NCBI RefSeq assembly: GCF_021287045.1
Contig: NZ_JAJTBG010000002.1
Coordinates: 1-64,000, forward strand
Direction of reading: 5' to 3'
DNA from: Oryzomicrobium sp.
GTDB lineage: Bacteria > Pseudomonadota > Gammaproteobacteria > Burkholderiales > Rhodocyclaceae
Length of the DNA stretch: 64,000 nt
Position numbers and translations under genes: made by a program. Each line of letters opens with the position of its first letter. Positions within the stretch are counted from its first letter, which is position 1. The notes beneath the pieces were generated by a model. It saw nothing but the letters and a program-made list of their open reading frames with translations, was not told the DNA's origin and did no database searches. This document shows, piece after piece, positions 27,810 to 37,114 of the stretch.

Positions 27810-30374
27810 TTAGGCGCGGGTCACCTTGACGGCGCACTTCTTGAAGTCGGTCTCTTTCGAGATCGGGCAGGTGGCGTCCAGGGTGAGCTTGTTGATCAGC
27901 TTGGATTCGTCGAAGAACGGCACGAACACCAGGCCCACCGGCGGCTTGTTGCGGCCCCGGGTCTCGATGCGCGCCTGGATCTCGCCGCGCCGCGAGGAGA
28001 TTTTGACCACCATGCCGCGCTGCAAGCCGCGCTTCTTGGCGTCGTCCGGGTGCATGAAGATCTGGGCTTCGGGCACCGAGCGATGCAGCTCGGGCACGCG
28101 CCGGGTCATGGTGCCGGTGTGCCAGTGCTCCAGCACGCGGCCGGTGCACAGCCACAGGTCGTATTCCTGGTCGGGCATTTCGGGCGGCTCCTGGTACGGC
28201 AGGGCAAAAACTACCGCCTTGCCGTCCTTGTGGCCGTAGAACTTCACGCCCTCGCCCTTCTTCACGTAGGGGTCGTAGCCTTCCCGGTAGCGCCACTTGG
28301 TTTCCTGGCCCTCCACCACCGGCCAGCGCAGGCCACGGGCCTTGTGGTACAGGTCGAAATCGGCCAGATCGTGGCCGTGGCCGCGGCCGAAGCGGGCGTA
28401 TTCCTCGAACAGGCCCTTCTGCACGTAGAAGCCGAAAGCCTGGGACTCGTCGTTGGTGGTGTAGTCCTTGATGGCGTGGCCGTTGACCTTGATGATGTCC
28501 GCGGTCGGGAACTTGTTCACCGCGCCGTTCTTGTACAGCACGTCGAACAGGGTCTTGCCCTTGTACTCGGGCTTCTTGGCCAGCAGTTCGGCGGGCCACA
28601 CCTCTTCCATCTTGAAGCGCTTGGAGAACTCCATCAGCTGCCACAGGTCGGAACGGGCCTCGCCCGGCGCCTTGACCTGCTGGCGCCAGAACTGGGTGCG
28701 GCGCTCGGCGTTGCCGAAGGCGCCTTCCTTCTCCACCCACATGGCGGTGGGCAGGATCAGGTCGGCGGCCATGGCCGAGACGGTGGGGTACGGGTCGGAG
28801 ACGACGATGAAGGCCGCCGGGTTGCGCCACCCCGGGTACAGCTCCTGGTTGATGTTCGGGCCGGCCTGCATGTTGTTGTTGCACTGCTGCCAGTAGCAGG
28901 CGATCTTGCCGTCCTTGAGCGCCCGGGCCATGGCCACGGCGTGCAGGCCGATCTTGTCCGGGATGGTGCCTTCGGGCAGCTGCCAAATCTCTTCGGCGTG
29001 CTTGCGGTGCTCCGGGTTGGTCACCACCATGTCCGCCGGCAGGCGGTGGGCGAAGGTGCCCACCTCGCGGGCGGTGCCACAGGCCGAGGGCTGCCCGGTG
29101 AGGGAGAAGGGGCTGTTGCCCGGCTCGCTGATCTTGCCCACCAGCAGGTGGACGTTGTAGATCATGTTGTTCACCCAGGTGCCGCGGGTGTGCTGGTTGA
29201 AGCCCATGGTCCAGAACGACACCACCTTGCGCTTGGGGTCGGCGTACAGCTCGGCCAGGGCCTTGAGGCGCTCGGCGGGCACGCCGGAGAGCTTGGCAGT
29301 CTTTTCCAGGGTGTATTCGGAGACGAACTTCTTGAACTCGTCGAAGCTGATCGGCTCGGACTTGCCGGTGTCGCCCTTGGGCTTGCCGTCGGCGCCGGGA
29401 TAGCCGTTGCTGGTGGCCTTGGCTTCGAGCGGGTGGTTGGGGCGCAGGCCGAAACCGATATCGGTCTCGCCCTTCTTGAAGTTGACGTGGGCCTTGACGA
29501 ACTCCTGGTTCACCTTGCCCGACTGGATGATGTGGTTGCAGATGTAGTTGAGGATGGCCAGGTCGGTCTGCGGATTGAAGACCATGGGGATGTCGGCCAG
29601 CTCGAAGGAGCGGTGCTCGAAGGTGGACAGCACGGCCACCTTGACGTTGGGGTTGGACAGGCGCCGGTCGGTGATGCGCGACCACAGGATCGGGTGCATC
29701 TCGGCCATGTTCGAGCCCCACAGCACGAAGGTCTCGGTGGCCTCGATGTCGTCGTAGCAGCCCATCGGCTCGTCCATGCCGAAGGTGCGCATGAAGCCGG
29801 TCACGGCGGAGGCCATGCAGTGGCGGGCGTTGGGGTCCAGGTTGTTGGAGCGGAAGCCGGCCTTGTACAGCTTGGCGGCGGCGTAGCCCTCCCAGATGGT
29901 CCACTGGCCGGAGCCGAACATGGCGATGGAGGTGGGGCCCTTGGTCTTCAGGGCTTCCTTCCATTTGGCCGCCATCACGTCGAAGGCCTCGTCCCAGGAG
30001 ACCGGGGTGAAGTCGCCGTTCTTGTCGTACTTGCCGTTCTTCTTGCGCAGCAGGGGCTTGGTCAGGCGATCCTCGCCGTACATGATCTTGGACAGAAAGT
30101 AGCCCTTGATGCAGTTCAGGCCCCGGTTCACCGGCGCGTCCGGGTCCCCCTGGGTAGCCACCACGCGGCCGTTCTGGGTGCCCACCAGCACCGAGCAGCC
30201 GGTGCCGCAGAAGCGGCAGGCGGCCTTGTCCCAGCGCACGTCGGTGGATGTGGCGGCAGCAGCGCCGTCGGCGGGCGCCTTCTTGGCGGCCAGGGCGGGC
30301 ATGGCAATGCCGGCGCTGGCGGCAGCGGCGGCCACGGCCTGGGTTTTCAGGAAATCGCGGCGATTGATGCTCAT
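27810..30374 (-). CDS. napA: Periplasmic nitrate reductase catalytic subunit NapA
   Basis: 854-residue molybdenum enzyme reducing nitrate to nitrite in the periplasm. The Tat signal [12 protein letters not shown] is at the N-terminus. Cys53, Cys56, Cys60 and Cys88 bind the 4Fe-4S centre (CRFCGTGC ... NCIKGYF), and Cys186 in ARHCMASA matches the molybdenum ligand. MGD-binding regions such as [15 protein letters not shown] and the C-terminal [17 protein letters not shown] are intact. Length is close to the usual 830 residues. napD, its Tat chaperone, ends two bases upstream. Confidence 0.98.
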   Translation of the reverse strand: MSINRRDFLKTQAVAAAAASAGIAMPALAAKKAPADGAAAATSTDVRWDKAACRFCGTGCSVLVGTQNGRVVATQGDPDAPVNRGLNCIKGYFLSKIMYGEDRLTKPLLRKKNGKYDKNGDFTPVSWDEAFDVMAAKWKEALKTKGPTSIAMFGSGQWTIWEGYAAAKLYKAGFRSNNLDPNARHCMASAVTGFMRTFGMDEPMGCYDDIEATETFVLWGSNMAEMHPILWSRITDRRLSNPNVKVAVLSTFEHRSFELADIPMVFNPQTDLAILNYICNHIIQSGKVNQEFVKAHVNFKKGETDIGFGLRPNHPLEAKATSNGYPGADGKPKGDTGKSEPISFDEFKKFVSEYTLEKTAKLSGVPAERLKALAELYADPKRKVVSFWTMGFNQHTRGTWVNNMIYNVHLLVGKISEPGNSPFSLTGQPSACGTAREVGTFAHRLPADMVVTNPEHRKHAEEIWQLPEGTIPDKIGLHAVAMARALKDGKIACYWQQCNNNMQAGPNINQELYPGWRNPAAFIVVSDPYPTVSAMAADLILPTAMWVEKEGAFGNAERRTQFWRQQVKAPGEARSDLWQLMEFSKRFKMEEVWPAELLAKKPEYKGKTLFDVLYKNGAVNKFPTADIIKVNGHAIKDYTTNDESQAFGFYVQKGLFEEYARFGRGHGHDLADFDLYHKARGLRWPVVEGQETKWRYREGYDPYVKKGEGVKFYGHKDGKAVVFALPYQEPPEMPDQEYDLWLCTGRVLEHWHTGTMTRRVPELHRSVPEAQIFMHPDDAKKRGLQRGMVVKISSRRGEIQARIETRGRNKPPVGLVFVPFFDESKLINKLTLDATCPISKETDFKKCAVKVTRA

Positions 30375-30376
30375 GG

Positions 30377-30694
30377 TCAGGCCTCCTGGAATTTGCGGAC
30401 GGATTCGGGGGATGCGCCGCCGGCGTCGGCGGGGGCGGAGGCCGCGGCGGGCGCCTCCTCGGTTGCTCGTTCGGAGTGCTCGTAGGCCAGGGTGACGCAG
30501 ATCACCGGCTCAAGCTGCTGGACCCGGGTCAGGGCCGTCGAAACGGTCTGCTCCGGCGTCTCTTCGACGGTGACGATCATGCGGCCGTCCTCGGTCTCGG
30601 CATGGATCTCGGCGCCGGGGATGGCGAGGAGGGCGTCGCGCAGGACCGCCATCTTGGCGGGCTGGGCGCGGACGACCAGGCTGGCTAGGTTCAT
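30377..30694 (-). CDS. napD: NapA Tat-signal chaperone NapD
   Basis: 105-residue cytoplasmic chaperone that binds the NapA signal peptide during cofactor insertion. The [22 protein letters not shown] start and [20 protein letters not shown] core match the NapD ferredoxin-like fold. The 25-residue C-terminal tail is Ala/Pro-rich and longer than usual. Its ATG overlaps the napF stop by four bases, and napA starts two bases after its own stop. Confidence 0.93.
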   Translation of the reverse strand: MNLASLVVRAQPAKMAVLRDALLAIPGAEIHAETEDGRMIVTVEETPEQTVSTALTRVQQLEPVICVTLAYEHSERATEEAPAAASAPADAGGASPESVRKFQEA

Positions 30695-31263
30695 GGAGCC
30701 TCCGTCGGAAAGAGAGGGGCGGAGGCGCGCTCCGCCGCGGGAAGGGGGGAGGAGCCGGCGGCGCGGCGCCGGGGTTCGATGGCGCCGGCCGGGCAAACTG
30801 GCACGCAGGCGCCGCAGCCGGTGCAGGCATCGGCATCAAGGGCCGGCAAAGGGGCGCCGCCCAAACGGGGACGGAACCGGATCGCCCCGGCCTCGCAGTG
30901 CTCGCCGCAGGTGCGGCATTCGACGCCCCGGCCGGGCAGGCAGGCTTCGGTAAAGGCCACCGCCAGATTCCAGGGTTCGGCCGCATCGGCGGCGAACGCC
31001 CCGTCGCGGCAGGCGCTCACGCACTCGCGGCACAAGGTGCAGCCGGTGGCGGCGAAGGTCAGTTCGGGAAAGCCCCCGTCGCCGCGCTTCAGCACTCCGG
31101 CGGGACAGGCGGCGATGCAGGCGTCGCAACGGCTACAGGCGGCGGCGAAGGCCGCCTCATCCGTCCAGGCCAGGCTCCAGGGGGGGCGGAACGGCAACAC
31201 GGCACCCTGCCCCGCTTGGCGGAAGCAGCCGAACAGCAGATGGCGGCGTGCGAGCTGGGTCAT
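30691..31263 (-). CDS. napF: Ferredoxin-type protein NapF
   Basis: 190-residue cytoplasmic iron-sulfur protein thought to help mature NapA. Start MTQLARRHLLFGCFR matches the NapF pattern. Clusters CSRCDACIAACP, CTLCRECVSACR and CTGCGACVPVCP are clear, with an additional CRTCGEHCEAG. It is the first gene of the operon; ATG at 31263 is preceded by a GAGGAAA site. Upstream lie a hairpin leader, a -10 element and an FNR-like box. Confidence 0.94.
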   Translation of the reverse strand: MTQLARRHLLFGCFRQAGQGAVLPFRPPWSLAWTDEAAFAAACSRCDACIAACPAGVLKRGDGGFPELTFAATGCTLCRECVSACRDGAFAADAAEPWNLAVAFTEACLPGRGVECRTCGEHCEAGAIRFRPRLGGAPLPALDADACTGCGACVPVCPAGAIEPRRRAAGSSPLPAAERASAPLFPTEAP

Positions 31264-31276
31264 GGTCGGTTTCCTC

Positions 31277-31293
31277 AGGAGAACACTTCTCCT
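31277..31293 (-). promoter_or_regulatory. Perfect inverted repeat in the nap 5' leader
   Basis: AGGAGAA (31277-31283) and TTCTCCT (31287-31293) are perfect 7-bp arms with a 3-base centre. If transcription starts near 31294 as the -10 suggests, the nap mRNA would begin with this stem-loop, directly before the GAGGAAA ribosome site. It could protect the 5' end or influence napF translation. The repeat is seen; the role is inferred. Confidence 0.6.
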
Positions 31294-31300
31294 GGCCGTC

Positions 31301-31342
31301 ACTATAACCACATTCCCAGTCGGGAAATTTGATTCCGAGCAA
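31301..31342 (-). promoter_or_regulatory. nap operon promoter with FNR/ANR-like box
   Basis: On the minus strand, TTGCT-CGGA-ATCAA (31342-31329) matches the FNR consensus TTGAT-N4-ATCAA at nine of ten positions. A TATAGT/TTATAG -10 element lies at 31301-31307, placing the start near 31294. The box centre (31335.5) would then be about 41.5 bases upstream, the position of class II FNR-activated promoters, where a -35 is not needed. A further TTCCC-N4-GGGAA dyad (31313-31326) lies between box and -10. Confidence 0.72.
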
Positions 31343-31422
31343 AAACCGCATAACGCCCGGAGATCGAGTACACAAGCCAATCTCCACCCTGTTCAGAATT
31401 TTCCCAATAACGCTCCGAGGGC

Positions 31423-31451
31423 AAAAAAAGACCGGCGCCTGCGCGCCGGTC
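31423..31451 (-). terminator. Rho-independent terminator of the ccm operon
   Basis: 9-bp stem GACCGGCGC (31430-31438) with GCGCCGGTC (31443-31451), 4-base loop, and seven T on the minus strand at 31423-31429. It lies 36 bases beyond the ccmI stop and upstream of the nap promoter, so it separates the two operons. Confidence 0.93.
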
Positions 31452-31486
31452 GGGAAAAGACGGGAAAACGTGAAGTCAGTATCGGG

Positions 31487-32344
31487 TCAGGGCTTGGCCG
31501 GGGTTTTCCCGGCGGCCGCCGCCTGGGCCCGGGCCTTCTCGATGGCGGACTTGATGGTGGCCTCTTCCTCCGAGCCCGGCTCGGCAGCGGGCAGGGCTTT
31601 GCTCCACAGATCGGCGGCGCGGGCGAACTGACCCTGGGAGGCGGCAGCGGCGCCGGCCAGGAGCAGCACCTTGGGCGACTGGGGATCGGCCTTGAGGGCC
31701 CGCTCCAGCAGCTTGGCCGGCTCGCCGGCGAAGCCCTGCTGGGCGTAGGCCTTGGCCTCGGCCCAGTCGGCCAGCAGGTCCGCGTTCTCACCGACCCGCT
31801 TGACCGCCTCGGCGAAGGCGCCGGCGGCGTCGTCGTAGCGGCCCAGCACCTTGTAGGAGCGGGCCAGCATCACCCAACCCTCGGGGTTGTCCGGGTTGGC
31901 CTTGAGCTTTTCCGACAGGGTCTTGACCATGCCCTCGATCTGGGCGGCGGTGACCTGGGGGCGCTGCTCCCGGGCCGCCGGGTCCAGGGCCCGGGGCGTG
32001 CCGAGCAGGACGTAGCCCAGGCCGCCCAGCAGGGGCACCAGCACCAGCAGGGCGATGGCGGTGCGCTTGGCGCCCGGAGTGGGCTTGGCCGGTGCGGCCT
32101 CGCCCTCGGCCACGTCGTCGAGAAGGCGCTTCTTCAGTTCAGCCTCGGCGCTGGCGAAATCGGCCGGGGTGAGCAGGCCGGCGTCCCGGTCCCGGCTCAG
32201 TTCGGCCAGCTGGTCGCGGAAGATGGCCAGGTTGGCGGCGCGGCGGTCGGCCCCGGCGTCGGCGGCGGGCTTGAGCAGGGGCGGCAGGAGGCGGGCGCAG
32301 ACGGCGGCGATGAGCAGCGCCGCGACGATGGCGAAAGCGGTCAT
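31487..32344 (-). CDS. ccmI: c-type cytochrome biogenesis protein CcmI
   Basis: 285-residue membrane protein that holds apocytochrome c for haem ligation. Two transmembrane helices (about residues 3-22 and 95-113) bracket a cytoplasmic helical region (FRDQLAELSRDRDAGLLTPADF), and the periplasmic part contains TPR-like repeats from PEGWVMLARSYKVLGRYDDAAGAFAEAVKR onward. Its start overlaps the ccmH stop by four bases, and a terminator follows, making it the last gene of ccmABCDEFGHI. Confidence 0.92.
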   Translation of the reverse strand: MTAFAIVAALLIAAVCARLLPPLLKPAADAGADRRAANLAIFRDQLAELSRDRDAGLLTPADFASAEAELKKRLLDDVAEGEAAPAKPTPGAKRTAIALLVLVPLLGGLGYVLLGTPRALDPAAREQRPQVTAAQIEGMVKTLSEKLKANPDNPEGWVMLARSYKVLGRYDDAAGAFAEAVKRVGENADLLADWAEAKAYAQQGFAGEPAKLLERALKADPQSPKVLLLAGAAAASQGQFARAADLWSKALPAAEPGSEEEATIKSAIEKARAQAAAAGKTPAKP

Positions 32345-32886
32345 GGGGCAGGCTTATTGGAGGATTCGGGCGGGACCGGGCGATCCAGGCTGGCGAGCAG
32401 GGCGTCGGCCTGGCTGGCTTCGGCGGCGGACAGGTCGGCGGGCGGCACCTCGCGGCCGCGGCGGCGCAGGATGCGCACCAGGGCGCCCAGGCCGACCAGC
32501 ACCAACGCCAGGGGGCCGAACCAGAGCAGCACGGTGGCGGCCTTGAGGGGCGGCCGGTAGAGGACGAAGTCGCCGTAGCGGTCCACCAGGTAGTCGGAAA
32601 TCTCCTTGTCCGACTTGCCGGCGCGGATCTGCTCGCGGATTTCGTCGCGCAGGGCCTCGGCCAGCTCGGCGTGGGAACCGGCCAGAGATTCGTTCTGGCA
32701 GACCAGGCAGCGCAGGTCCTCGGAGATGGCGATCATGCGCTGCTCGACCACCGGGTCGTCGGCCAGGGGCGCGGCCTCTTTGGCCTGGACGGCGAAGGGC
32801 AGGACCAGGGCGGCGGCCAGGCAGGCGGCGCGCAGCAGGGCGGCGGGACTCGGCCTCAGACCCAAGTTCAGGTTGCGCGGGCTCAC
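32341..32886 (-). CDS. ccmH: Cytochrome c-type biogenesis protein CcmH
   Basis: 181-residue membrane-anchored thiol oxidoreductase that reduces apocytochrome c. Signal/anchor at residues 15-35, then the LRCLVCQNESLAGSHAELAEALR motif with the redox LRCxxCQ, and a C-terminal transmembrane helix with an RRRGRE cytoplasmic tail. It starts with a GTG that overlaps the ccmG stop (GTGA). Confidence 0.95.
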   Translation of the reverse strand: MSPRNLNLGLRPSPAALLRAACLAAALVLPFAVQAKEAAPLADDPVVEQRMIAISEDLRCLVCQNESLAGSHAELAEALRDEIREQIRAGKSDKEISDYLVDRYGDFVLYRPPLKAATVLLWFGPLALVLVGLGALVRILRRRGREVPPADLSAAEASQADALLASLDRPVPPESSNKPAP

Positions 32887-33452
32887 TTGGACAGCTCCCG
32901 GATGGCCGGCATCAACTTGGTGGCGATCACCTCGGGGGACACCGGGCCGACGTGCTTGAGGCGGATCACCCCGTTCTTGTCGATCAGGAAGGTTTCCGGG
33001 GCGCCATAGACGCCGTAGTCGATGGACGACTTGCCGCGGCCGTCGAAGACGGTCACGGCGTAGGGGTTGCCGAGCTTTTCCAGCCAGATTTTGGCCCGTT
33101 CCCGCTCGGTGTCCTCGGCGCCCTTCTCCAGGGTGAAATCGACGCCGACGATGGGCACCACGCCCTGCTTGGCAAACTCCACCAGCACCGGGTGCTCGTC
33201 CTTGCAGGCTGGGCACCAGCTGCCCCAGAAGTTGAGCAGCCAGACCTTGCCCTTCATGTCGGCCGGGGTGAAGGTCTTGCCCGGTTCGTGCAGCAGCGGC
33301 AGGACAAAGGCCGGGGCGGGCTTGTCGAGGAACTGGGAAGGCAGGATTTCCTGCCCGCCGCCCTCGCCCCGGTTGCCCTTGATGACCAGCCCGGCGGCGA
33401 GGAAGCCGACCAGGGCGAGGAAGCCGACGAGGGGCCAGAGGAATTTGTTCAT
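32883..33452 (-). CDS. ccmG: Thiol:disulfide interchange protein CcmG/DsbE
   Basis: 189-residue periplasmic thioredoxin-like protein tethered by one N-terminal helix (about 5-24). The active site WGSWCPACKDEHP is present, with the family's GVYGAPETFLIDKNGVIR and its cis-proline. It keeps the apocytochrome CxxCH thiols reduced for CcmH and CcmF. The GTG of ccmH overlaps its stop. Confidence 0.96.
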   Translation of the reverse strand: MNKFLWPLVGFLALVGFLAAGLVIKGNRGEGGGQEILPSQFLDKPAPAFVLPLLHEPGKTFTPADMKGKVWLLNFWGSWCPACKDEHPVLVEFAKQGVVPIVGVDFTLEKGAEDTERERAKIWLEKLGNPYAVTVFDGRGKSSIDYGVYGAPETFLIDKNGVIRLKHVGPVSPEVIATKLMPAIRELSK

Positions 33453-33500
33453 GGCGTTGAAAAGAGTCGTGGCGAAGGTTCGTGACGGGAAAAGGACGGA

Positions 33501-35492
33501 TCAGGCCTGGGGCGCCAGGGCCGCCTCGGCCTCGGCGCCGCGCTTGGCGCGCACCCGGTAGCGCCGGTCGGAAGCGGCGAGCAGGCCGCCGGCGGCCATC
33601 ATCAGGCAGCCCCACCAGATCCAGTCCACGAAGGGCTTGTGGTACACCCGCACCGCCCAGGCGCCCTCGGGCTGGTTCTTGTCGATGGGCTCGCCCAGGG
33701 AGACGTACACGTCCCGGGTGAAGCCGGTATCGATGGCGGCCTCGGTCATGGGCATGGCCGAGGAGAAGTAGTTGCGCTTCTGCGGGTTGAGGTGGCGCAG
33801 CACCTTGCCGTCGCGGGACAGTTCCACGTCGCCGGCCAGGGCCACGTAGTTGGGGCCCTTTTCCTCGCGCACGCCGATGAAGCGGAAGTCGTAGCCGCCC
33901 ACGGACACCGTGTCGCCCGGCTCCATCTTCACGTCGCGTTCGGTCTCGAAGCCCTTGACCATGGTCACGCCGACGATGAACGCCGCCACCCCCAGGTGGG
34001 CCAGGTGCATGCCCATGAACGAGCGGGGCTGACGGCGCAGGGTAGCGGCGAAGGAATCGCCGCCCCGGGTGGCCTGCACCCGTTCGACGATGTTCATGAC
34101 CGCGGTGATCAGCACCCACACGGCCAGCAGCAGACCCAGGCCGATCAGCGGGGTGAACTTGCCGTAGATGAAGGGCAGGGCCACCCCGGCCACTACGGCG
34201 GCAGCGAAGGCCCAGCGCAGCAGACGGGCCAGTTCCTTGAGGCTGGCCTGCTTCCAGCGGGCGAAGGGGCCGACGCCCATGAGGAACACCACCGGCACCA
34301 TCAGGGGCACGAACACGGCGTTGAAGTAGGGGGGGCCCACCGACAGCTTGCCGGCGCCCAGGGCGTCGATGGCCAGGGGGTAGAGGGTGCCGAGCAGCAC
34401 GGTGGCGCAGGCCACCGCCAGCAGCACGTTGTTGGTGAGCAGCAGGGATTCCCGGGACACCAGGGCGAAGCGGCCGCCCAGGCCGACCTTGGGGGCACGC
34501 CAGGCGAACAGGGCCAGGGAGGTACCGACCACCAGGACGAGCAGGAAGAGGATGAAGATGCCGCGCTTGGGGTCGGTGGCGAAGGCGTGCACCGAGGTCA
34601 GCACCCCGGAGCGGACCAGGAAGGTGCCGAGCAGGGACAGGGAGAAGGCGGCGATGGCCAGGATCACCGTCCAGTTCTTGAAGCTGCCGCGCTTCTCGGT
34701 CACCGCCAGGGAGTGGATCAGGGCGGTGCCCACCAGCCAGGGCATGAAGGAAGCGTTTTCCACCGGGTCCCAGAACCACCAGCCGCCCCAGCCCAGTTCG
34801 TAGTAGGCCCACCAGGAGCCCAATGCGATGCCCAGGGTGAGGAAGATCCAGGCGGCGGCGGTCCAGGGGCGCGACCAGCGGGCCCAGGCGGCGTCGAGCT
34901 TGCCGGAGATGAGGGCGGCGATGGCGAAGGCGAAGGCCACCGAGAAGCCAACATAGCCCATGTACAGCATGGGCGGGTGGAAGACCAGGCCCGGGTCCTG
35001 CAACAGCGGGTTCAGGTCGCGGCCTTCCTCGGCGCCGGGCAGCAGGCGCTCGAAGGGGTTGGAGGTGAACAGGATGAACAGCAGCAGGCCCAGGGACACC
35101 AGGCCGAGCACCGCCAGCACCCGGGCCACCATGGCGTCCGGCAGCTGGCGCGAGAACACCGACACCGCCAGGGCCCACAGGGAGAGCAGCAGCACCCACA
35201 GCAGCAGGGAGCCTTCGTGGCCGCCCCACACCGCGGCGACCTTGTACTGCACCGGCAGCAGCGAGTTGCCGTGCTGGGCCACGTAGAGCACCGAGAAATC
35301 GTTCTGCAGGAAGGCGGCGGTGAGGCAGCCGAACGAGACGATCAACAGCAGGGCGTGGGTCTGAGCCGCAGGCCGGGCCAGGGCGATCCAGGCGGGGCTG
35401 CCGCGCTGGGCGCCGATCAGGGGCAGCACCCCTTGGACGAGCGCCACCAGGGCGGCGAGGATGAGGGCGAGATGGCCGATTTCGGGGATCAT
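33501..35492 (-). CDS. ccmF: Haem lyase subunit CcmF
   Basis: 663-residue polytopic membrane protein that ligates haem to apocytochrome c. The tryptophan-rich WWD signature GWGGWWFWDPVENASFMPW is clear, and AQHGNSLLPVQYKVAAVWGGHEGSLLLW and HLAHLGVAAFIVGVT precede or follow it as in the family. Length is typical. The ATG at 35492 (MIPEIGHLAL) was chosen because the upstream part of the open frame resembles the end of the preceding intergenic sequence. It follows ccmE after about 96 bases, the widest gap in the operon. Confidence 0.96.
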   Translation of the reverse strand: MIPEIGHLALILAALVALVQGVLPLIGAQRGSPAWIALARPAAQTHALLLIVSFGCLTAAFLQNDFSVLYVAQHGNSLLPVQYKVAAVWGGHEGSLLLWVLLLSLWALAVSVFSRQLPDAMVARVLAVLGLVSLGLLLFILFTSNPFERLLPGAEEGRDLNPLLQDPGLVFHPPMLYMGYVGFSVAFAFAIAALISGKLDAAWARWSRPWTAAAWIFLTLGIALGSWWAYYELGWGGWWFWDPVENASFMPWLVGTALIHSLAVTEKRGSFKNWTVILAIAAFSLSLLGTFLVRSGVLTSVHAFATDPKRGIFILFLLVLVVGTSLALFAWRAPKVGLGGRFALVSRESLLLTNNVLLAVACATVLLGTLYPLAIDALGAGKLSVGPPYFNAVFVPLMVPVVFLMGVGPFARWKQASLKELARLLRWAFAAAVVAGVALPFIYGKFTPLIGLGLLLAVWVLITAVMNIVERVQATRGGDSFAATLRRQPRSFMGMHLAHLGVAAFIVGVTMVKGFETERDVKMEPGDTVSVGGYDFRFIGVREEKGPNYVALAGDVELSRDGKVLRHLNPQKRNYFSSAMPMTEAAIDTGFTRDVYVSLGEPIDKNQPEGAWAVRVYHKPFVDWIWWGCLMMAAGGLLAASDRRYRVRAKRGAEAEAALAPQA

Positions 35493-35588
35493 GAGGCGCT
35501 GTCCGGAAATACCGCCGCCGGAGGAACCGGCGGCATCAGGGCGGAGGCGGCGGAGCGGCAGGCGCCCCGCAGGCAAAACAACGGGAGC

Positions 35589-36089
35589 TTACTTGGCCGT
35601 GGCGGCGGCGGGCGTACCAGTCGGTAACGGCGCCGCCCCGTCGCCCTCGGCCTTGTTGGCGGCGGCCCGGGCGTGGGCGTCGGAGACGGCCTTGGCGGCC
35701 TCCGGCGGCATGTAGTTCTCGTCGTGCTTGGCCAGCACTTCGGAGGCGACGAAGCGCTCGCCTTCGAGCTTGCCCTGGGCGACCACGCCCTTGCCCTCCT
35801 GGAACAGGTCGGGAAGGATGCCCTTGTAGGCCACCGGCAGGGTCTTCTCGGTATCGGTAACGATGAAGCGCACGGTGACGCCGTCGGCTTCACGCTGCAC
35901 CGAGCCCTGCTCGACCATGCCACCAATGCGGAAGGTCTTGCCCTGGGGTGCCTTGCCGGCAGCCACGTCGGTGGGCGAGAAGAAGAACACCAGGTTGCTG
36001 TTGAAGGCGTTGAGCACCAGGGTGGCGGCGACGCCGAGGGCGGCCAGGCCGCCAACGATCAGGGCGAGACGTTTGTGACGGGACTTCAT
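35589..36089 (-). CDS. ccmE: Haem chaperone CcmE
   Basis: 166-residue membrane-anchored protein that covalently carries haem to Ccm[27 protein letters not shown] is the signal anchor; [12 protein letters not shown] begins the OB-fold; [11 protein letters not shown] contains the histidine that binds haem covalently and the nearby tyrosine (HxxxY). The C-terminal 35 residues are Ala-rich. Its ATG overlaps the ccmD stop by four bases. Confidence 0.96.
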   Translation of the reverse strand: MKSRHKRLALIVGGLAALGVAATLVLNAFNSNLVFFFSPTDVAAGKAPQGKTFRIGGMVEQGSVQREADGVTVRFIVTDTEKTLPVAYKGILPDLFQEGKGVVAQGKLEGERFVASEVLAKHDENYMPPEAAKAVSDAHARAAANKAEGDGAAPLPTGTPAAATAK

Positions 36090-36286
36090 GCGGACTTCCT
36101 TGCGGCGGTGGTCTCCAGCTCCTCGGCGCGCAGTTCGCGCTTGAGCCGGTTGACCACGTTGAGACGGCGGCGGGCCACCAGGATCGGCTCCACCACCAGG
36201 GCCAGGGCGGTCACCCCGAGGGAGCCCCAGACGTAGAGGGCGTAGCCGCCCATGGCAAAAAATTCGCTGGCGCTGTTCCAGTGCAT
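36086..36286 (-). CDS. ccmD: Haem exporter protein CcmD
   Basis: 66-residue small membrane protein that helps release holo-CcmE from CcmABC. One helix ([25 protein letters not shown], split here as one continuous hydrophobic run) is followed by a basic segment [15 protein letters not shown], the typical CcmD layout. It lies between ccmC and ccmE and its stop overlaps the ccmE start. Confidence 0.92.
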   Translation of the reverse strand: MHWNSASEFFAMGGYALYVWGSLGVTALALVVEPILVARRRLNVVNRLKRELRAEELETTAARKSA

Positions 36287-36303
36287 GCGTGAGTTCCTCC
36301 TGC

Positions 36304-37044
36304 TCAGGCCTGGCGGACCAGGGCGCGCACCCAGTCGGTATGGCGTTCCCGGTCGAGAATGATGGCGCGCACCCGGGCAAAGGCCACGGCGATGGTGTAC
36401 ATCCAGAACGACAGGGCCATCAGCAGCATGCCCCACAGCATGGTGTGGGCCATCGACGGCGCCTTGGTCATGGAGATCGAGGCCCCCTGGTGCAGGGTGC
36501 TCCACCACTGCACCGAGAAATAGATGATCGGGATGTTCACCACCCCCACCAGCAGCAGCACCGCCCCGGCCTTGTCGGCGCGGCGCGGGTCGTCGATGGA
36601 GGCCACCAGGGCCATGTAGCCGACGTAGAGGAAGAACAGGACCAGTTCCGAGGTGAGGCGCGCATCCCACACCCACCAGGTGCCCCACATCGGCTTGCCC
36701 CACAGGGCACCGGTCCACAGCGACAGGAAGGCGAACAGGGCGCCGGTGGGGGCCAGGGCCTGGGCCATCATGCCCGACAGGCGGGTGTTGAAGACCAGGT
36801 TCATGGCGCCCCAGAAGGCCATCGCGCAGTAGATGAACATGCTCATCCACGAGGCCGGCACGTGCACGAAAATGATGCGGTAGCCCTCGCCCTGCTGGAA
36901 GTCGGTGGGGGCGACGAACAGGCCGAGCCACAGCCCGGCGGCGCCGAACAGGATCGCCAGGGCGACGAACAGGGGACGCAGGCGGCCGGCCAGGGGATAG
37001 AAGGTGGCCGGAGCGGCGTAGTGGAAGAGGTTAAGGTTGCTCAT
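36304..37044 (-). CDS. ccmC: Haem exporter protein CcmC
   Basis: 246-residue membrane protein that loads haem onto CcmE. Six hydrophobic helices and the WWD domain [22 protein letters not shown] are present, with the conserved [12 protein letters not shown]. The ATG at 37044 overlaps, as ATGA, the stop of a 20-codon open frame upstream (37041-37103), which may couple its translation. Confidence 0.96.
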   Translation of the reverse strand: MSNLNLFHYAAPATFYPLAGRLRPLFVALAILFGAAGLWLGLFVAPTDFQQGEGYRIIFVHVPASWMSMFIYCAMAFWGAMNLVFNTRLSGMMAQALAPTGALFAFLSLWTGALWGKPMWGTWWVWDARLTSELVLFFLYVGYMALVASIDDPRRADKAGAVLLLVGVVNIPIIYFSVQWWSTLHQGASISMTKAPSMAHTMLWGMLLMALSFWMYTIAVAFARVRAIILDRERHTDWVRALVRQA

Positions 37045-37103
37045 GGGCAGCCCGTTGCATGATTGGCGTTGCAAGAAAAGTGAGTAACCACTGACTTATT
37101 CAT
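37041..37103 (-). CDS. Candidate 20-residue leader ORF coupled to ccmC
   Basis: A short frame beginning ATGAATAAG (MNKSVVTHFS...) and ending ...HATGCP overlaps the ccmC start by ATGA. It lies in the 70-base gap between ccmB and ccmC, which is more AT-rich than its surroundings. It contains two Cys and two His. There is no strong ribosome site before it. It could be a regulatory leader peptide or chance; nothing comparable is known to me for ccmC. Confidence 0.3.
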   Translation of the reverse strand: MNKSVVTHFSCNANHATGCP

Positions 37104-37114
37104 GGCGAAGCATA

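Noticed and set aside
27798-30485. 895-codon plus-strand open frame opposite napA
   Set aside because: Antisense shadow of napA with no domain-like sequence; the napA frame has full catalytic motifs.
33639-35627. Long plus-strand frame opposite ccmF
   Set aside because: Gln/His/Gly-rich reverse reading of a membrane-protein gene; no signal, no ribosome site, no motifs.
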